Below are positions 35,667-44,736 of a stretch of DNA of 64,000 nucleotides, one piece after another. The stretch is from Flavobacterium supellecticarium. Lineage in GTDB: Bacteria > Bacteroidota > Bacteroidia > Flavobacteriales > Flavobacteriaceae. Under the pieces are notes generated by a model. That model saw only the letters and a list, made by a program, of their open reading frames with translations. It had not been told where the DNA came from and did no database searches. The first letter of the stretch is position 1. Every line of letters starts with the position of its first letter. The stretch is taken from the NCBI RefSeq assembly GCF_004801375.1, contig NZ_SSNZ01000001.1, forward strand, positions 310,001-374,000. Reading direction: 5' to 3'. The translations under genes were made by a program, and so were the position numbers.

Positions 35667-37259
35667 ATGAAAGAAAACTTCAGAAAAGCATTGGTTAATA
35701 TTGCTCGACATGGAGATACAGATATTTTCCCTTTTCCTTTTGAAAGGCATTTGTTTGAAGAAAAGCAGAATGAAACTTTAGCAATTCTAGAATCTTATCA
35801 TGCAAATATTTATGATGCTATAAGTTCGTCTCCAGTACTTACATTAGTCAAATTAAGTCAGGTTGGGTACTATGGTTTTAGACAAGCAACTCTTATTGAA
35901 CCTTTTTGGAATGCTTATTTTCTTGGGTTAGTTATTTCGATAGCAGAAGATATTGAAAAAAAGAGAATTAAAGAGGAAGACAAGAATATCTATTCGTATC
36001 GTTTCGAATGGGATGAAGCTTCTGGTTCATTATTTAAGAATACAACTTGGATTGACTATAAAAAACAATGTATTGAGAATGCAAAAGAGTACAAATATGT
36101 ATTACAAACGGACATTTCTAATTTTTATCCAAGAATCAATCATCACAAATTAGAAAATGAATTAAAGCGCATTGACACAACTAATTCAGTTACAACAAAT
36201 TTAATGAAACTGCTAAGTGCTTTCACTGGAACAATTTCTTATGGGCTTCCCGTTGGTGGTCCTGCATCAAGAATACTTGCTGAGCTTGCGCTAAATCATT
36301 CTGACTTTAATTTAAAATCCCGAGATATAAAGTTTTGTAGATATGCAGATGACTATACTATCTTTTGTAAAGATGAATCTGAAGCATATAAAACTTTAAT
36401 TTTTCTTTCAGAGAAGCTTTCAAATGACCAACTTGGACTTCAAAAGGATAAAACAAAAATAATGACTTCTGAGGAATTCATAGATATTCATAAATTTTTA
36501 GACCCTCAGCCAAACGATGCAAATCCAGAAGAAGAACAAAAATTACTGAATATATCTATTAGATTTGACCCTTATTCTGCAACAGCAGTTGAAGATTATG
36601 AATATTTAAAAGAAGCAATTAAGGAAATTGATATTATAAGTATACTGTCTAAGGAGGTTAATAAAACTCGTATTGACCAAACAGTTACTAAACAGGCGAT
36701 TAACTCAATAAAAGTATTAAATCCTGAAAGTCAAGTTCAAGCAGTAAAAATATTATTAGACCATAGTAACCTTGTTACTTTGTCTCCTGTTCTTACTTCT
36801 ATTATGCGCTCTGTTAGAAGTATTTATATGGAATTAAGTGATGAAGGGAAAAACATTGTCGATAATTCATTGATTGACTTATTTAAAAATCAAAGCTTCT
36901 TGACAAAGATAGAAATGAATGTTACTTATATGGTTCAAATTTTATCAATTCGTCATTCTGCTGTAAAAGAAACCCTATTTATCAAATTATTTGAAACAGA
37001 GACTAATCATTTTTTAAAAAGGCAAATAATAATTGCAATGTCAAATTGGGGTTGTCATTATTGGATCGTCGATATAAAAAACAATTTTACCGCTCTTACA
37101 AACTGGGAAAGACGTGCTATGATTTATGCATCATATTTTTTAGGAGACGAAGGAAAACATTGGAGAAACCACAATAAAAAATCTTTTAGTAAAGAAGAAA
37201 TTCTAATTAGGGATTGGTTTTCAGATAGAATACAAGCAAATAAAAATATTCTTGTATGA
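35667..37259 (+). CDS. Reverse transcriptase, candidate defence RT
   Basis: 530 aa RNA-directed DNA polymerase. Early region GFRQATLIEPFWNAYFLGL (about 70-88) corresponds to the fingers motifs. Motif A is QTDISNFYPRI (D149), motif B GLPVGGPASRILAE (193-206), motif C RYADDY with catalytic D228/D229, motif D around LGLQKDKTKI. Both catalytic positions are intact. Residues about 330-530 are helical, possibly HEAT-like, with no maturase or endonuclease domain, so this is not a group II intron RT. The architecture fits the abortive-infection/unknown-group RTs of anti-phage systems. It overlaps the next gene by 4 bp (ATGA), so the two proteins are translationally coupled. The exact class is not assignable by eye. 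Confidence 0.88.
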   Translation: MKENFRKALVNIARHGDTDIFPFPFERHLFEEKQNETLAILESYHANIYDAISSSPVLTLVKLSQVGYYGFRQATLIEPFWNAYFLGLVISIAEDIEKKRIKEEDKNIYSYRFEWDEASGSLFKNTTWIDYKKQCIENAKEYKYVLQTDISNFYPRINHHKLENELKRIDTTNSVTTNLMKLLSAFTGTISYGLPVGGPASRILAELALNHSDFNLKSRDIKFCRYADDYTIFCKDESEAYKTLIFLSEKLSNDQLGLQKDKTKIMTSEEFIDIHKFLDPQPNDANPEEEQKLLNISIRFDPYSATAVEDYEYLKEAIKEIDIISILSKEVNKTRIDQTVTKQAINSIKVLNPESQVQAVKILLDHSNLVTLSPVLTSIMRSVRSIYMELSDEGKNIVDNSLIDLFKNQSFLTKIEMNVTYMVQILSIRHSAVKETLFIKLFETETNHFLKRQIIIAMSNWGCHYWIVDIKNNFTALTNWERRAMIYASYFLGDEGKHWRNHNKKSFSKEEILIRDWFSDRIQANKNILV

Positions 37260-37987
37260 TAAGTGAAAGAGAAATAGCTGAAAAATTTACAGTAATTTGG
37301 AAACAGAATTTTCCACTTCTAACGTCTGGCTATATAAGGGTATTTAATGCTACTCAGCTAGAGAGCATTAACTCTAAACCTGTTCCTACAAATGATAATG
37401 TTAGATATGACCTTGTTTCCGAATCTGCGTTCAATCTTTCTAATATTGCAAAATCAGAAAGCTGTACGCCCTCAGAATATTTATCAAATACTTCCAACAA
37501 AGAGAAACTTATAGCAAGTACCGCAAAAAGCATTTGGAAATCTGGGAATTTCAAAAAAGAAGACTTAACTCTATCTAAAGATGAACTAGAAGGTATAGTT
37601 CTTATTTCTAAAAACATATTAGAATTTATCCGAAAGGTTGGAGATAATAATATTATATTTAAACCAAAATTAAAGGGTTATAGCTTCATCCCAGACCTTG
37701 TTGCTGATATTTCAATTGGTGATACGTTATATGAAATAAAAACAGTAAACCGAAATTTTCAATCGAGTGATCTAAAGCAGCTACTCATATATTTAGCTTT
37801 GAAACAAGTCAGTGAACAAACTACTTGGTCATATGCTGGACTTTATAATCCTAGAAAAGGTACATATTGTAGATTCAATGTAAGGAACCTAGTTTATAAT
37901 ATATCTGGAGGAAAAACTCCGAATGAAGCTTTTGAAGGCTTACTAAACGGGCTTGTTAGAGATATAGAAATAGATAGTAAATTTTAA
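37256..37987 (+). CDS. PD-(D/E)XK nuclease-like protein coupled to the RT
   Basis: 243 aa. A C-terminal nuclease core is visible: P146-D147 in FIPDLVADI, E160-I-K162 in LYEIKTVNRNF, and Q175-LLI-Y179, the QxxxY motif typical of RecB/Cas4-like nucleases. The N-terminal half is helical with no recognised domain. Start ATG overlaps the RT stop by 4 bp. Its stoichiometric coupling to an RT and upstream XRE gene suggests it is the effector or processing nuclease of the same system; that role is inference. Confidence 0.8.
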   Translation: MISEREIAEKFTVIWKQNFPLLTSGYIRVFNATQLESINSKPVPTNDNVRYDLVSESAFNLSNIAKSESCTPSEYLSNTSNKEKLIASTAKSIWKSGNFKKEDLTLSKDELEGIVLISKNILEFIRKVGDNNIIFKPKLKGYSFIPDLVADISIGDTLYEIKTVNRNFQSSDLKQLLIYLALKQVSEQTTWSYAGLYNPRKGTYCRFNVRNLVYNISGGKTPNEAFEGLLNGLVRDIEIDSKF

Positions 37988-38190
37988 AATTGTTTATTGA
38001 CAATTTATAAGAAATAAACAAGTTAACAGATAGGTCTTACAAGCTTTTTCTTTTATCCCTTATATGTCGCCTTTATAATCATTCCTTAGAAAAGACAGAA
38101 AAAATATCAGATTTTGTTAGTAAAAAAAATATAAAACCTTATTTTTGCATACCTATAAAAAATGCAACCTAAAATTCAACTGATAGTACT

Positions 38191-38562
38191 GTGGAAAATC
38201 CAACTGCACAAAAATTAATCAATAAAATCCAACTTGACCTGTTCAAAACCGGATTTGATGCCGAGACATTAATTGGAGATTTAAAAAAATTACGCGAATT
38301 AGCTTTAGAAGAGCAAAATCCTGTTCTGGTTAAAGCAATACGTTTAACGTACGAACATATTGAAGAAAACAACGCATTTTTAATTGCGATTCCGGACGAT
38401 GAGCCACTAGAAGATTCAGAAGAAAACGAATCGGAAATCGTACGCCCGGAAGAAACCGATATTGAAAGCCTGGAATATTTGATTTCATTATTTTCGGATC
38501 TGAAAAATAAAAACAATATCTCTGACTTAAGAGAATACAACAAAGCATTTTTGGCTTTTTAA
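38191..38562 (+). CDS. Small acidic conserved hypothetical protein
   Basis: 123 aa from GTG 38191. Helical N-terminal half (AQKLINKIQLDLFKTGFDAETLIGDL), an acidic Asp/Glu-rich middle (PDDEPLEDSEENESEIV) and a helical end. No in-frame ATG is available upstream. The composition and two downstream terminators support the plus-strand frame over an overlapping minus-strand frame of similar length. Function unknown. Confidence 0.65.
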   Translation: MENPTAQKLINKIQLDLFKTGFDAETLIGDLKKLRELALEEQNPVLVKAIRLTYEHIEENNAFLIAIPDDEPLEDSEENESEIVRPEETDIESLEYLISLFSDLKNKNNISDLREYNKAFLAF

Positions 38563-38588
38563 AAATAGAATCCAATTTTACATACGAT

Positions 38589-38620
38589 AAAAACTGTACT
38601 CAAAATAGTACAGTTTTTTT
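38589..38620 (+). terminator. Hairpin terminator after the acidic protein gene
   Basis: AAAAACTGTACT pairs with AGTACAGTTTTT (12-bp stem, 6-nt loop) and continues into a T-run. Confidence 0.75.
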
Positions 38621-38680
38621 ATATCTTTTAGTGAATAATTAACGAATTTTCTGCTTTTCTGTTATACATTTGGCGCAACA

Positions 38681-38707
38681 AAACCCGGAGTTACTCCCGG
38701 TTTTTTT
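38681..38707 (+). terminator. Second hairpin terminator
   Basis: AAACCCGGAG and CTCCCGGTTT form a stem with one internal mismatch and a TTA loop, followed by seven Ts. Together with the previous hairpin it separates the accessory block from the DUF3817 gene. Confidence 0.6.
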
Positions 38708-38740
38708 AGAACTCATTATCAACTATTTAATACTAAAATA

Positions 38741-39010
38741 ATGTTGCGTTTCTTTAAAATCATCGCCTTTTTGGAAGGTATTTCCCTCCTACTCCTACTA
38801 TTTGTAGCCATGCCTCTAAAATATATGTACGACAAACCGGAAATGGTTCGTATGGTTGGAATGGCTCACGGATTATTGTTTATCGGTTATATCGTTTTGG
38901 CGAGTATGCTAAAAATGGAAGAAAACTGGTCGCTAAAAAAATACCTTATTGTTTGTGTCGCTTCGGTAATTCCGTTTGGGACGTTTTATGTTGAGAAAAA
39001 AATTCTGTAA
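38741..39010 (+). CDS. DUF3817 membrane protein
   Basis: 89 aa, three hydrophobic helices, matching the DUF3817 family in length and in the pattern FLEGISLLLLLFVAMPLKY at the start and HGLLFIGYIV in the middle. Function unknown. It is 9 bp upstream of the mechanosensitive channel gene and probably shares its transcript. Confidence 0.82.
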   Translation: MLRFFKIIAFLEGISLLLLLFVAMPLKYMYDKPEMVRMVGMAHGLLFIGYIVLASMLKMEENWSLKKYLIVCVASVIPFGTFYVEKKIL

Positions 39011-39019
39011 ATTTAAAAT

Positions 39020-40273
39020 ATGAAAATCTTTAATTGGGCATATAAAATTCTGAAAAACATGGATTTCAGTGATACCTGGGCTTCGTATCTGAACCTGGCG
39101 ATCAACATTGTTATCCTGATTGCAATCGCTTATATTTTAGATTATATATTTAAAAAAATACTCATTATTATATTGGCGATCGTAGCCGAAAAAACCAAAT
39201 CGAGTTTCGACGATTTCCTGGTGGCCAATAAAACGGCTAAATATGTGGCCCATCTGGTCCCACTCTACTTTATCAGTAAAGTCGTTCCGGTAATCCTGAA
39301 AAATTTTGTATACTGGGAAAGCTTTTTTGGAAAAAGTGTCAAAGTCTACATGGTTTTCCTGTCGTTATGGATTATCCGAAGTATTTTTAATTCCTTAAAG
39401 GATTATTTAAAGGAGAAGCCCAAATTTAGCGACAAACCAATCGATAGTTATACGCAGGTGATCATGATCATTCTTTGGGTGTATGCCATCACCTATTTGG
39501 TTTTGATCTTGTTTGATACGAATTTTAAAACCCTTTTGGGGACTTTCGGGGCCATTTCGGCGATTATCATCTTGATTTTTAAGGATACGATTTTAGGATT
39601 GGTAGCCAGTATACAGGTTACGGTTAACGATACCGTTCGAATTGGCGACTGGATTACTATCGATAAATTTGGTGCCGATGGTGATGTAATTGAAATCAAC
39701 CTGGCGACGGTTAAAGTAAAAAACTTCGATAATACCACGACTACCGTGCCGACCTATAGCTTGATTTCGGATTCGTTCCGAAACTGGCGTGGGATGCAAA
39801 ATTCGAATGGGAGGCGTATTAAGCGACATATTCTGATCAAAGAAAACAGTGTCCGGTTTATTCATCCGAGTGAGATTGATCATTTTAAGAAGATTCAACT
39901 AATTACGTCTTATATTGAGCACCGTCAATCGGATATCGAAAAATTCAATACGAATAATGGTATCAATAAAGAATTGGCCATTAACGGTCGGAATCTGACC
40001 AATCTGGGGTTATTCCGGAAATACCTCACCAGTTATCTGGAAAGTCATGCCGGAATTAATAAAGAAATGAATCTGATGGTTCGGCATTTACAACCTACCG
40101 ATAAAGGGATTCCAATTGAAATTTATGCCTTTGTATCGGACAAGCGCTGGATTAATTACGAACATATCATGGCCGATATCTTCGATCATATTATTGCTTC
40201 AGTAAATTATTTCGATCTGGAAATTTTTGAATTGCCATCGAATAGCAATCGTAAAGACTATTCGGAAGAATAA
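39020..40273 (+). CDS. MscS-family mechanosensitive channel (YbdG-like)
   Basis: 417 aa. Five predicted N-terminal helices are followed by the pore-lining segment and MscS beta domain (TLLGTFGAISAIIILIFKDTILGLVASIQ, then VRIGDWITID and the VIEINLATVKVKNFDNTTTTVPTYSLI region). The late soluble part HLQPTDKGIPIEIYAFVSD is typical of the YbdG/YnaI branch. Inner-membrane osmotic release valve. Translation start at ATG 39020. Confidence 0.88.
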   Translation: MKIFNWAYKILKNMDFSDTWASYLNLAINIVILIAIAYILDYIFKKILIIILAIVAEKTKSSFDDFLVANKTAKYVAHLVPLYFISKVVPVILKNFVYWESFFGKSVKVYMVFLSLWIIRSIFNSLKDYLKEKPKFSDKPIDSYTQVIMIILWVYAITYLVLILFDTNFKTLLGTFGAISAIIILIFKDTILGLVASIQVTVNDTVRIGDWITIDKFGADGDVIEINLATVKVKNFDNTTTTVPTYSLISDSFRNWRGMQNSNGRRIKRHILIKENSVRFIHPSEIDHFKKIQLITSYIEHRQSDIEKFNTNNGINKELAINGRNLTNLGLFRKYLTSYLESHAGINKEMNLMVRHLQPTDKGIPIEIYAFVSDKRWINYEHIMADIFDHIIASVNYFDLEIFELPSNSNRKDYSEE

Positions 40274-40437
40274 TGCGATAAAATATAAATGACAAGGGGT
40301 GCTATGCATCCCTTTTTTAGGTTCAAAATGTGCTTAAAATTAGTAAAAATGAGATGTAAATAAGATAAAATGAAAAGTATTGTTTTAACAACTAAATAAA
40401 ATGTATATTTAGTAATTATAACAGTATCAGGATTAAA

Positions 40438-40821
40438 ATGAAGAAATCCGTTTACATAGTCTTATTGATTGTATCATTTCTGATAAGTATAGTTGGCTTT
40501 TCGGATTTGAATGCCAATGATTTCCGATATCCGGATATAAAAGTGGTATTCGTTTTTTCAAATCTGAGTTTGTGTCTGGTATTTTTTGATCTAATCATCA
40601 AAAAAAACACCATTTCAAAAGAGCAAAAGCTTCTATTTTATGCGGTACCGGTCGTTTTATTGGAATATTTGGTGTTAATCAACCTGTTTTATTTCTATAA
40701 AACAATTGACTTTTTTTTAAATTACCTTGTGATCAATGGAATTGTGATTGCCCTCACCCTTTTTATAGTCTATTACACTATCCTAATTCTAAAAAAACTA
40801 CGCTCAAAAATCATTGGGTAG
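40438..40821 (+). CDS. Small integral membrane protein
   Basis: 127 aa with four predicted helices and a basic C-terminus (KKLRSKIIG). No family recognised. Single gene between MscS and the convergent thioesterase. Confidence 0.6.
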   Translation: MKKSVYIVLLIVSFLISIVGFSDLNANDFRYPDIKVVFVFSNLSLCLVFFDLIIKKNTISKEQKLLFYAVPVVLLEYLVLINLFYFYKTIDFFLNYLVINGIVIALTLFIVYYTILILKKLRSKIIG

Positions 40822-40830
40822 AGAAAGTGT

Positions 40831-40861
40831 ATTCCGACAGTACCCAAGACACTGCCGGAAT
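40831..40861. terminator. Weak bidirectional hairpin between convergent genes
   Basis: ATTCCGACAGT can pair with ACTGCCGGAAT (one A/C mismatch) around a 9-nt loop, between the convergent 40438 and thioesterase genes. The flanking T/A tails are short. Confidence 0.4.
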
Positions 40862-40871
40862 TTATATGCTA

Positions 40872-41243
40872 TTAGATAATTTCTACTTCTGTTTTGCCAT
40901 GCGATGCCGGACGACCAAAACTGTCAAGATTTACCATTGTAATGGCGTCAACAGTAATGATAACATCTTTGGTCATTACATTACGAACTTCACACTTCAT
41001 AATGATTGAAGTCCGACCGAATTTTACCAAATCAATCCCAATTTCGATAATATCCCCTTGTCTGGCGGAACTCATAAAGTTGATTTCCGACATAAATTTG
41101 GTAACGATTTTGTTGTTTTTCAATTGAATAATTGCAAATAGTGCCGCTTCCTCGTCAATCCAGGATAACAGTTTTCCTCCGAAAAGTGTCCCATTTGCAT
41201 TCAGGTCCTCTGGTTTAACCCATTTTCTTGTCTGATAAATCAT
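40872..41243 (-). CDS. Acyl-CoA thioesterase (hotdog fold)
   Basis: 123 aa. NANGTLFGGKLLSWIDEEAA carries the central hotdog helix with the catalytic acidic residue, and VKFGRTSIIMKCEV the following strand, as in YciA/BACH-type thioesterases. Hydrolyses acyl-CoA. Its start overlaps the NUDIX gene by 4 bp (41240-41243), so translation is coupled. Confidence 0.85.
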   Translation of the reverse strand: MIYQTRKWVKPEDLNANGTLFGGKLLSWIDEEAALFAIIQLKNNKIVTKFMSEINFMSSARQGDIIEIGIDLVKFGRTSIIMKCEVRNVMTKDVIITVDAITMVNLDSFGRPASHGKTEVEII

Positions 41244-41659
41244 GATATAAATTTTTGCAGTGCCAAAGTTACTATTTCTTGATGGTCAAATGCTAATTTG
41301 GGAAGCTCTTTTATTGGAAACCATGCGGCTTCTTTGGCATCATCGGCCGCAATCGCAACAGTATTTTCCGGTACCATTCCAAAATAAGCAACTGAAACCG
41401 TATGACTTCTAGGGTCACGAAATGGCTTTCCAAAGGCTCCGATTTGCTCCAAATGATCGGTTTTGATAGTAGTTTCTTCAAAAAGTTCTCGTATAGCGGC
41501 ATCCATTAAGTCTTCATCCTGATCGACAAAACCTCCGGGTAAAGCCCAGTCATTTTTAAAGGGCTCGTTTGCCCGTTTAATTAAAAGAATGCTATAATCA
41601 GACTGTGTTTTTTTGACAATGACCGCATCAACTGTTAAAAAAATGTTAGATTTTCTCAT
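41240..41659 (-). CDS. NUDIX hydrolase
   Basis: 139 aa, Nudix box GGFVDQDEDLMDAAIRELFEETTI is present at about residues 42-65 with the REx2EE core, so it should bind Mg and hydrolyse a nucleoside diphosphate-linked substrate. NTF-like VDAVIVKK start and C-terminal KFIS fit a small NrtR-like or ADP-ribose-type enzyme without a DNA-binding domain. First gene of a two-gene operon with the thioesterase. Confidence 0.86.
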   Translation of the reverse strand: MRKSNIFLTVDAVIVKKTQSDYSILLIKRANEPFKNDWALPGGFVDQDEDLMDAAIRELFEETTIKTDHLEQIGAFGKPFRDPRSHTVSVAYFGMVPENTVAIAADDAKEAAWFPIKELPKLAFDHQEIVTLALQKFIS

Positions 41660-41712
41660 AAAGTACGAATTATGTATCTCGAAATTTTCAGTATTTTTTT
41701 GTTATAAATATG

Positions 41713-41720
41713 CAAATTTA
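41713..41720 (-). promoter_or_regulatory. Candidate -7 element for the NUDIX-thioesterase operon
   Basis: On the minus strand TAAATTTG fits TAnnTTTG and lies 53 bp upstream of the NUDIX start. No clear -33. Confidence 0.4.
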
Positions 41721-41841
41721 GTTCACTCCTGTGAAAAAGTTTATAGGAAATCGAACCTTTCTTTAAACATAAACAAGCCGGAAGCCTCAATTCTAAAGGC
41801 AAAGTTAATAAATTGTTATGCTAGTCACGTCCGATTCTCAT

Positions 41842-41849
41842 TATCTTTG
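41842..41849 (+). promoter_or_regulatory. Candidate -7 element for the OmpA-family gene
   Basis: TATCTTTG is an exact TAnnTTTG match about 60 bp before the OmpA-family start. No good -33 at the usual 19-bp distance. Confidence 0.45.
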
Positions 41850-41910
41850 TCCAAATCAATACAAATAGCCCACAGTATACTGTTGGAATTTAAAAAAAAC
41901 TAAAGTGAAT

Positions 41911-43152
41911 ATGAAAAGAATTATGCTCCCCTTATTTGTAACGGTATTGGCTTTCGGAACAGCTACGGCTCAGGAAAAACCAGTCTTTAACAAATGGTCA
42001 ATCGACATCAACGGAGGAATCAGCAAGCCTACTGCCCCATTTACAAGCGGTTATTATGCAAAAGATTACAACCTTTTCCATGCTGATTTAGGTGTACGTT
42101 ATATGTTTAACACCAAATTCGGTTTGAAAGTCGATTTAGGTTACGATCAGTTTGACAATGATTCTAAAAGTGCTCCTTTCGACGGACAGTATTATAGAAC
42201 AACTTTACAAGGTGTGGTCAATTTGGGACGGGTGCTTAATTTTGAAGAGTGGACACAACGCTTAAACGTTCAGGCACATACCGGTATCGGATACGCTTTT
42301 ATGAAAAACGATCGCTTTGATGGAGTTGACAATATGCTAAACCATATTATTGGTCTTACCGGACAAATTAAATTATCGGAGCGTGTTGCTTTAAACGCCG
42401 ATTTCTCGATGATCAACAACGTTCGTCAAACCTATACTTTTGATGGCGCTATAGCTCCTGAAGACAGAGGTTTTAATGGAACACTATACAATGCTACGGT
42501 TGGTTTATCTATTTATTTAGGTAAGAACGAAAGACATGCCGATTGGTATTATGCAGAAGAAAAAGTGGATCGAATAGAAGAATTGGAAAAACGAATTGGT
42601 GATTTGGAAACCTTAATGAACGATTCAGACAAAGACGGTGTGCCGGATTATCTGGATGCGGAAGCCAATACTATTCCAGGTGTAGCTGTTGATACTAAAG
42701 GACGTGCTGTTGACAGAAATAACAACGGAATACCGGATGAATTAGAAAGCTATTTAGAGCGCAACTATGGTGCAAGCAGCAAAGGATCGTCTTTAAACGG
42801 TGAAACGTTAAAAGAAATGATCAACCAAGGATATGTAAATGTGTATTTTGACTTTAACCAGTCGCAACCGTCATCAAATTCGGTTAGCGGAATGGATTTC
42901 TTAGTGAAATATCTAAAAGCACATCCAGATGCAAAAGCAGATGTAGTAGGTTATGCTGACGAAATCGGAGATACCAATTATAACAAAAACTTATCTCAGA
43001 AACGTGCTGAAAACGTAAAAAATACTTTGGTTAAAGCCGGAATTGATGCCTCCCGATTAAACATTATCGGAAACGGTGTGGATAGTTCGGTTGCAAAAGA
43101 TTCGAAAGCTGCACGACAACTGGTAAGAAGAGTTACTTTTAAGATCAAGTAA
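41911..43152 (+). CDS. OmpA-family outer membrane protein
   Basis: 413 aa from ATG 41911 (a GTG at 41905 is in frame two codons earlier). The signal peptide ends near TATAQ. An N-terminal beta-barrel (about 25-215) is followed by a short coiled coil, an Asp-rich TSP3-like calcium repeat (DSDKDGVPDYLD) and a C-terminal OmpA peptidoglycan-binding domain (VYFDFNQSQPSS, then GYADEIGDTNYNKNLSQKRAENVKNTL). Anchors the outer membrane to the cell wall. Ordinary core gene; the ICE begins after its terminator. Confidence 0.92.
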   Translation: MKRIMLPLFVTVLAFGTATAQEKPVFNKWSIDINGGISKPTAPFTSGYYAKDYNLFHADLGVRYMFNTKFGLKVDLGYDQFDNDSKSAPFDGQYYRTTLQGVVNLGRVLNFEEWTQRLNVQAHTGIGYAFMKNDRFDGVDNMLNHIIGLTGQIKLSERVALNADFSMINNVRQTYTFDGAIAPEDRGFNGTLYNATVGLSIYLGKNERHADWYYAEEKVDRIEELEKRIGDLETLMNDSDKDGVPDYLDAEANTIPGVAVDTKGRAVDRNNNGIPDELESYLERNYGASSKGSSLNGETLKEMINQGYVNVYFDFNQSQPSSNSVSGMDFLVKYLKAHPDAKADVVGYADEIGDTNYNKNLSQKRAENVKNTLVKAGIDASRLNIIGNGVDSSVAKDSKAARQLVRRVTFKIK

Positions 43153-43182
43153 TTAACAATATCTTATTCATAACTTATAAAG

Positions 43183-43211
43183 AACCGCTGTAATCCTACA
43201 GCGGTTTTTTT
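43183..43211 (+). terminator. Terminator of the OmpA-family gene
   Basis: AACCGCTGTA pairs with TACAGCGGTT (10 bp, 4-nt loop) and runs into a stretch of Ts. It marks the right limit of the core DNA before the conjugative element. Confidence 0.85.
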
Positions 43212-43360
43212 ATAACTTTAAAATAAAGCAGCACTAAATGTACCTCAAAGAGCAAGATAGTTAAAAGCGCTTGTAAATAAGGTGTTTACAGTCTTTTTTC
43301 ATTTTTTGGTAGCGAAGTTAGAAGCGGTAAAAAGCAATAAAAAGCGTTAGTTTAGTTACT

Positions 43361-43394
43361 AAATCGTTACCTATTCAGATTTTGGTAACGATTT
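43361..43394 (+). promoter_or_regulatory. Inverted repeat upstream of the integrase
   Basis: AAATCGTTACC (43361-43371) and GGTAACGATTT (43384-43394) are perfect 11-bp inverted repeats with a 12-bp spacer, about 90 bp before the integrase start. Position and symmetry fit an integrase or excisionase binding site, or the crossover region itself. Confidence 0.5.
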
Positions 43395-43485
43395 TGCAAT
43401 TGATTGTTTTTCAGTGTATTGCGTTATGTTTCATCTTGATTCCCAACTCACAAAGTTTTAATTTTAACACTAAGTGTAGGGAGTT

Positions 43486-44736
43486 ATGGAAAAGACAAAA
43501 AGATCAACGTTTAAGGTGCTATTCTACCTTAAAAAAAATGCACCAAAAAAAGATGGAACAGTACCGGTAATGTGCCGTGTTACTGTCAATGGAAAGCAGT
43601 CAGCTTTCAGTGCAAAACTGGATATTTCACCGTCCAATTGGGATTTAAAGTTTGGTAGGATTTCTGGGAAAAGTAAACAAGCTCAGTGCCTCAATGCTGA
43701 ACTCGATAGTATTCGTCTGAATCTGGAGCAGTGCCATGCGAAACTATTAAAGGAATCGAGTATGCTGACCAGTGAGAAACTCAAAAACGCCTATCTGGGG
43801 CTTAGCGAAGGCGAAATGACCTTTTTCAAATTCTTTGACCAATACAATGCTGATTTTAAGAAAAAAGTAGCTAACGGGATCAGAAATGCTCATACTTTAC
43901 ACAAATACGAAATACTGCTGCGGCATCTTAGATCCTTTGCAAGAAAAAAGTACGGTTGTTCTGATTTAGGATTTAACGATATTAGCTGTGATCTGGTACA
44001 GGAATTTGATTACTACCTTCGCAACGAGAGAAGTCTGCAACAAAACAGTGTCTGGTTATACATGATCGCTTTTACAACAGTATGTCGTCTGGCAATCAGC
44101 AGAAAGTACCTTATCTTTAATCCTTTTTCCGAGTATAAAAATACAAAAGAGGATAAAGATCGTGGCTATCTTTTGCGCAACGAACTGGAAGAAATAATAG
44201 GTTACAAATGTGTAAAACGTCGCCATATACTGATTAAAGATTTATTTTTGTTCAGTTGCTTCACAGGGCTGAGTTATTCAGATATAAAGCGTTTAGAATA
44301 CAGTCACATCCAAGAGTTCTTTGATGGCAATAAATGGATTATCATACGTAGAAAGAAGACTACAACATCCTCAAACGTGATGCTACTGCCTATGCCGAAA
44401 ATGATCATAGAAAAATATACCGGATTGAGCAGAAACGGCAAGTTATTTCCTGTACCATGTAATAAAACCTGTAATCATTTCTTAAAAGCACTATCCGAGG
44501 GAATCCCTTGTTTAAGGGGGAAAAAAATCACATTCCATTTAGCCCGACACACCTTCGGAACACTGTTTTTGAGTGAGGGGGTTCCGCTAGAAAGTCTGAG
44601 TAAAATGATGGGGCACAAGAACATTGCTACGACACAGATTTACGCAAAAGTTCTTAACGAAAAGGTTGGAAAGGATATGCAACAGGTAGCGCACAGATTT
44701 GAGACAATGGAACGCGCATTTGTACCTACCCTTTAA
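43486..44736 (+). CDS. Tyrosine-type site-specific integrase of the ICE
   Basis: 416 aa. An Arm-type N-terminal domain (FKVLFYLKKNAPKKDGTVPVMCRVTVNGK) is followed by a SAM-like core-binding domain (about 110-200) and a catalytic domain with FTGLSYSDIKRLEYSH (first Arg region), HLARHTFGTLFLSEG (HxxR) and the terminal tyrosine in TTQIYAKVLNEKVG. It matches the integrases of Bacteroidota conjugative transposons. It integrates and, with excisionase, excises the element. It is transcribed toward the transfer operon. Confidence 0.92.
   Translation: MEKTKRSTFKVLFYLKKNAPKKDGTVPVMCRVTVNGKQSAFSAKLDISPSNWDLKFGRISGKSKQAQCLNAELDSIRLNLEQCHAKLLKESSMLTSEKLKNAYLGLSEGEMTFFKFFDQYNADFKKKVANGIRNAHTLHKYEILLRHLRSFARKKYGCSDLGFNDISCDLVQEFDYYLRNERSLQQNSVWLYMIAFTTVCRLAISRKYLIFNPFSEYKNTKEDKDRGYLLRNELEEIIGYKCVKRRHILIKDLFLFSCFTGLSYSDIKRLEYSHIQEFFDGNKWIIIRRKKTTTSSNVMLLPMPKMIIEKYTGLSRNGKLFPVPCNKTCNHFLKALSEGIPCLRGKKITFHLARHTFGTLFLSEGVPLESLSKMMGHKNIATTQIYAKVLNEKVGKDMQQVAHRFETMERAFVPTL

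Noticed and set aside
35667-37259. Group II intron or retron identity for the RT
   Set aside because: No maturase/endonuclease domain, no intron-like ends, and no obvious msr-msd directly upstream of the RT; the XRE gene occupies that place.
38169-38543. Minus-strand open frame of 124 aa opposite the acidic protein gene
   Set aside because: Ser-rich composition without domain sense; the plus-strand frame has normal composition and is followed by a terminator.
43212-43485. CTnDOT-type attachment core next to the integrase
   Set aside because: GTAACGATTTTGC only loosely resembles GTAnnTTTGC; without the other end of the element the core cannot be assigned.
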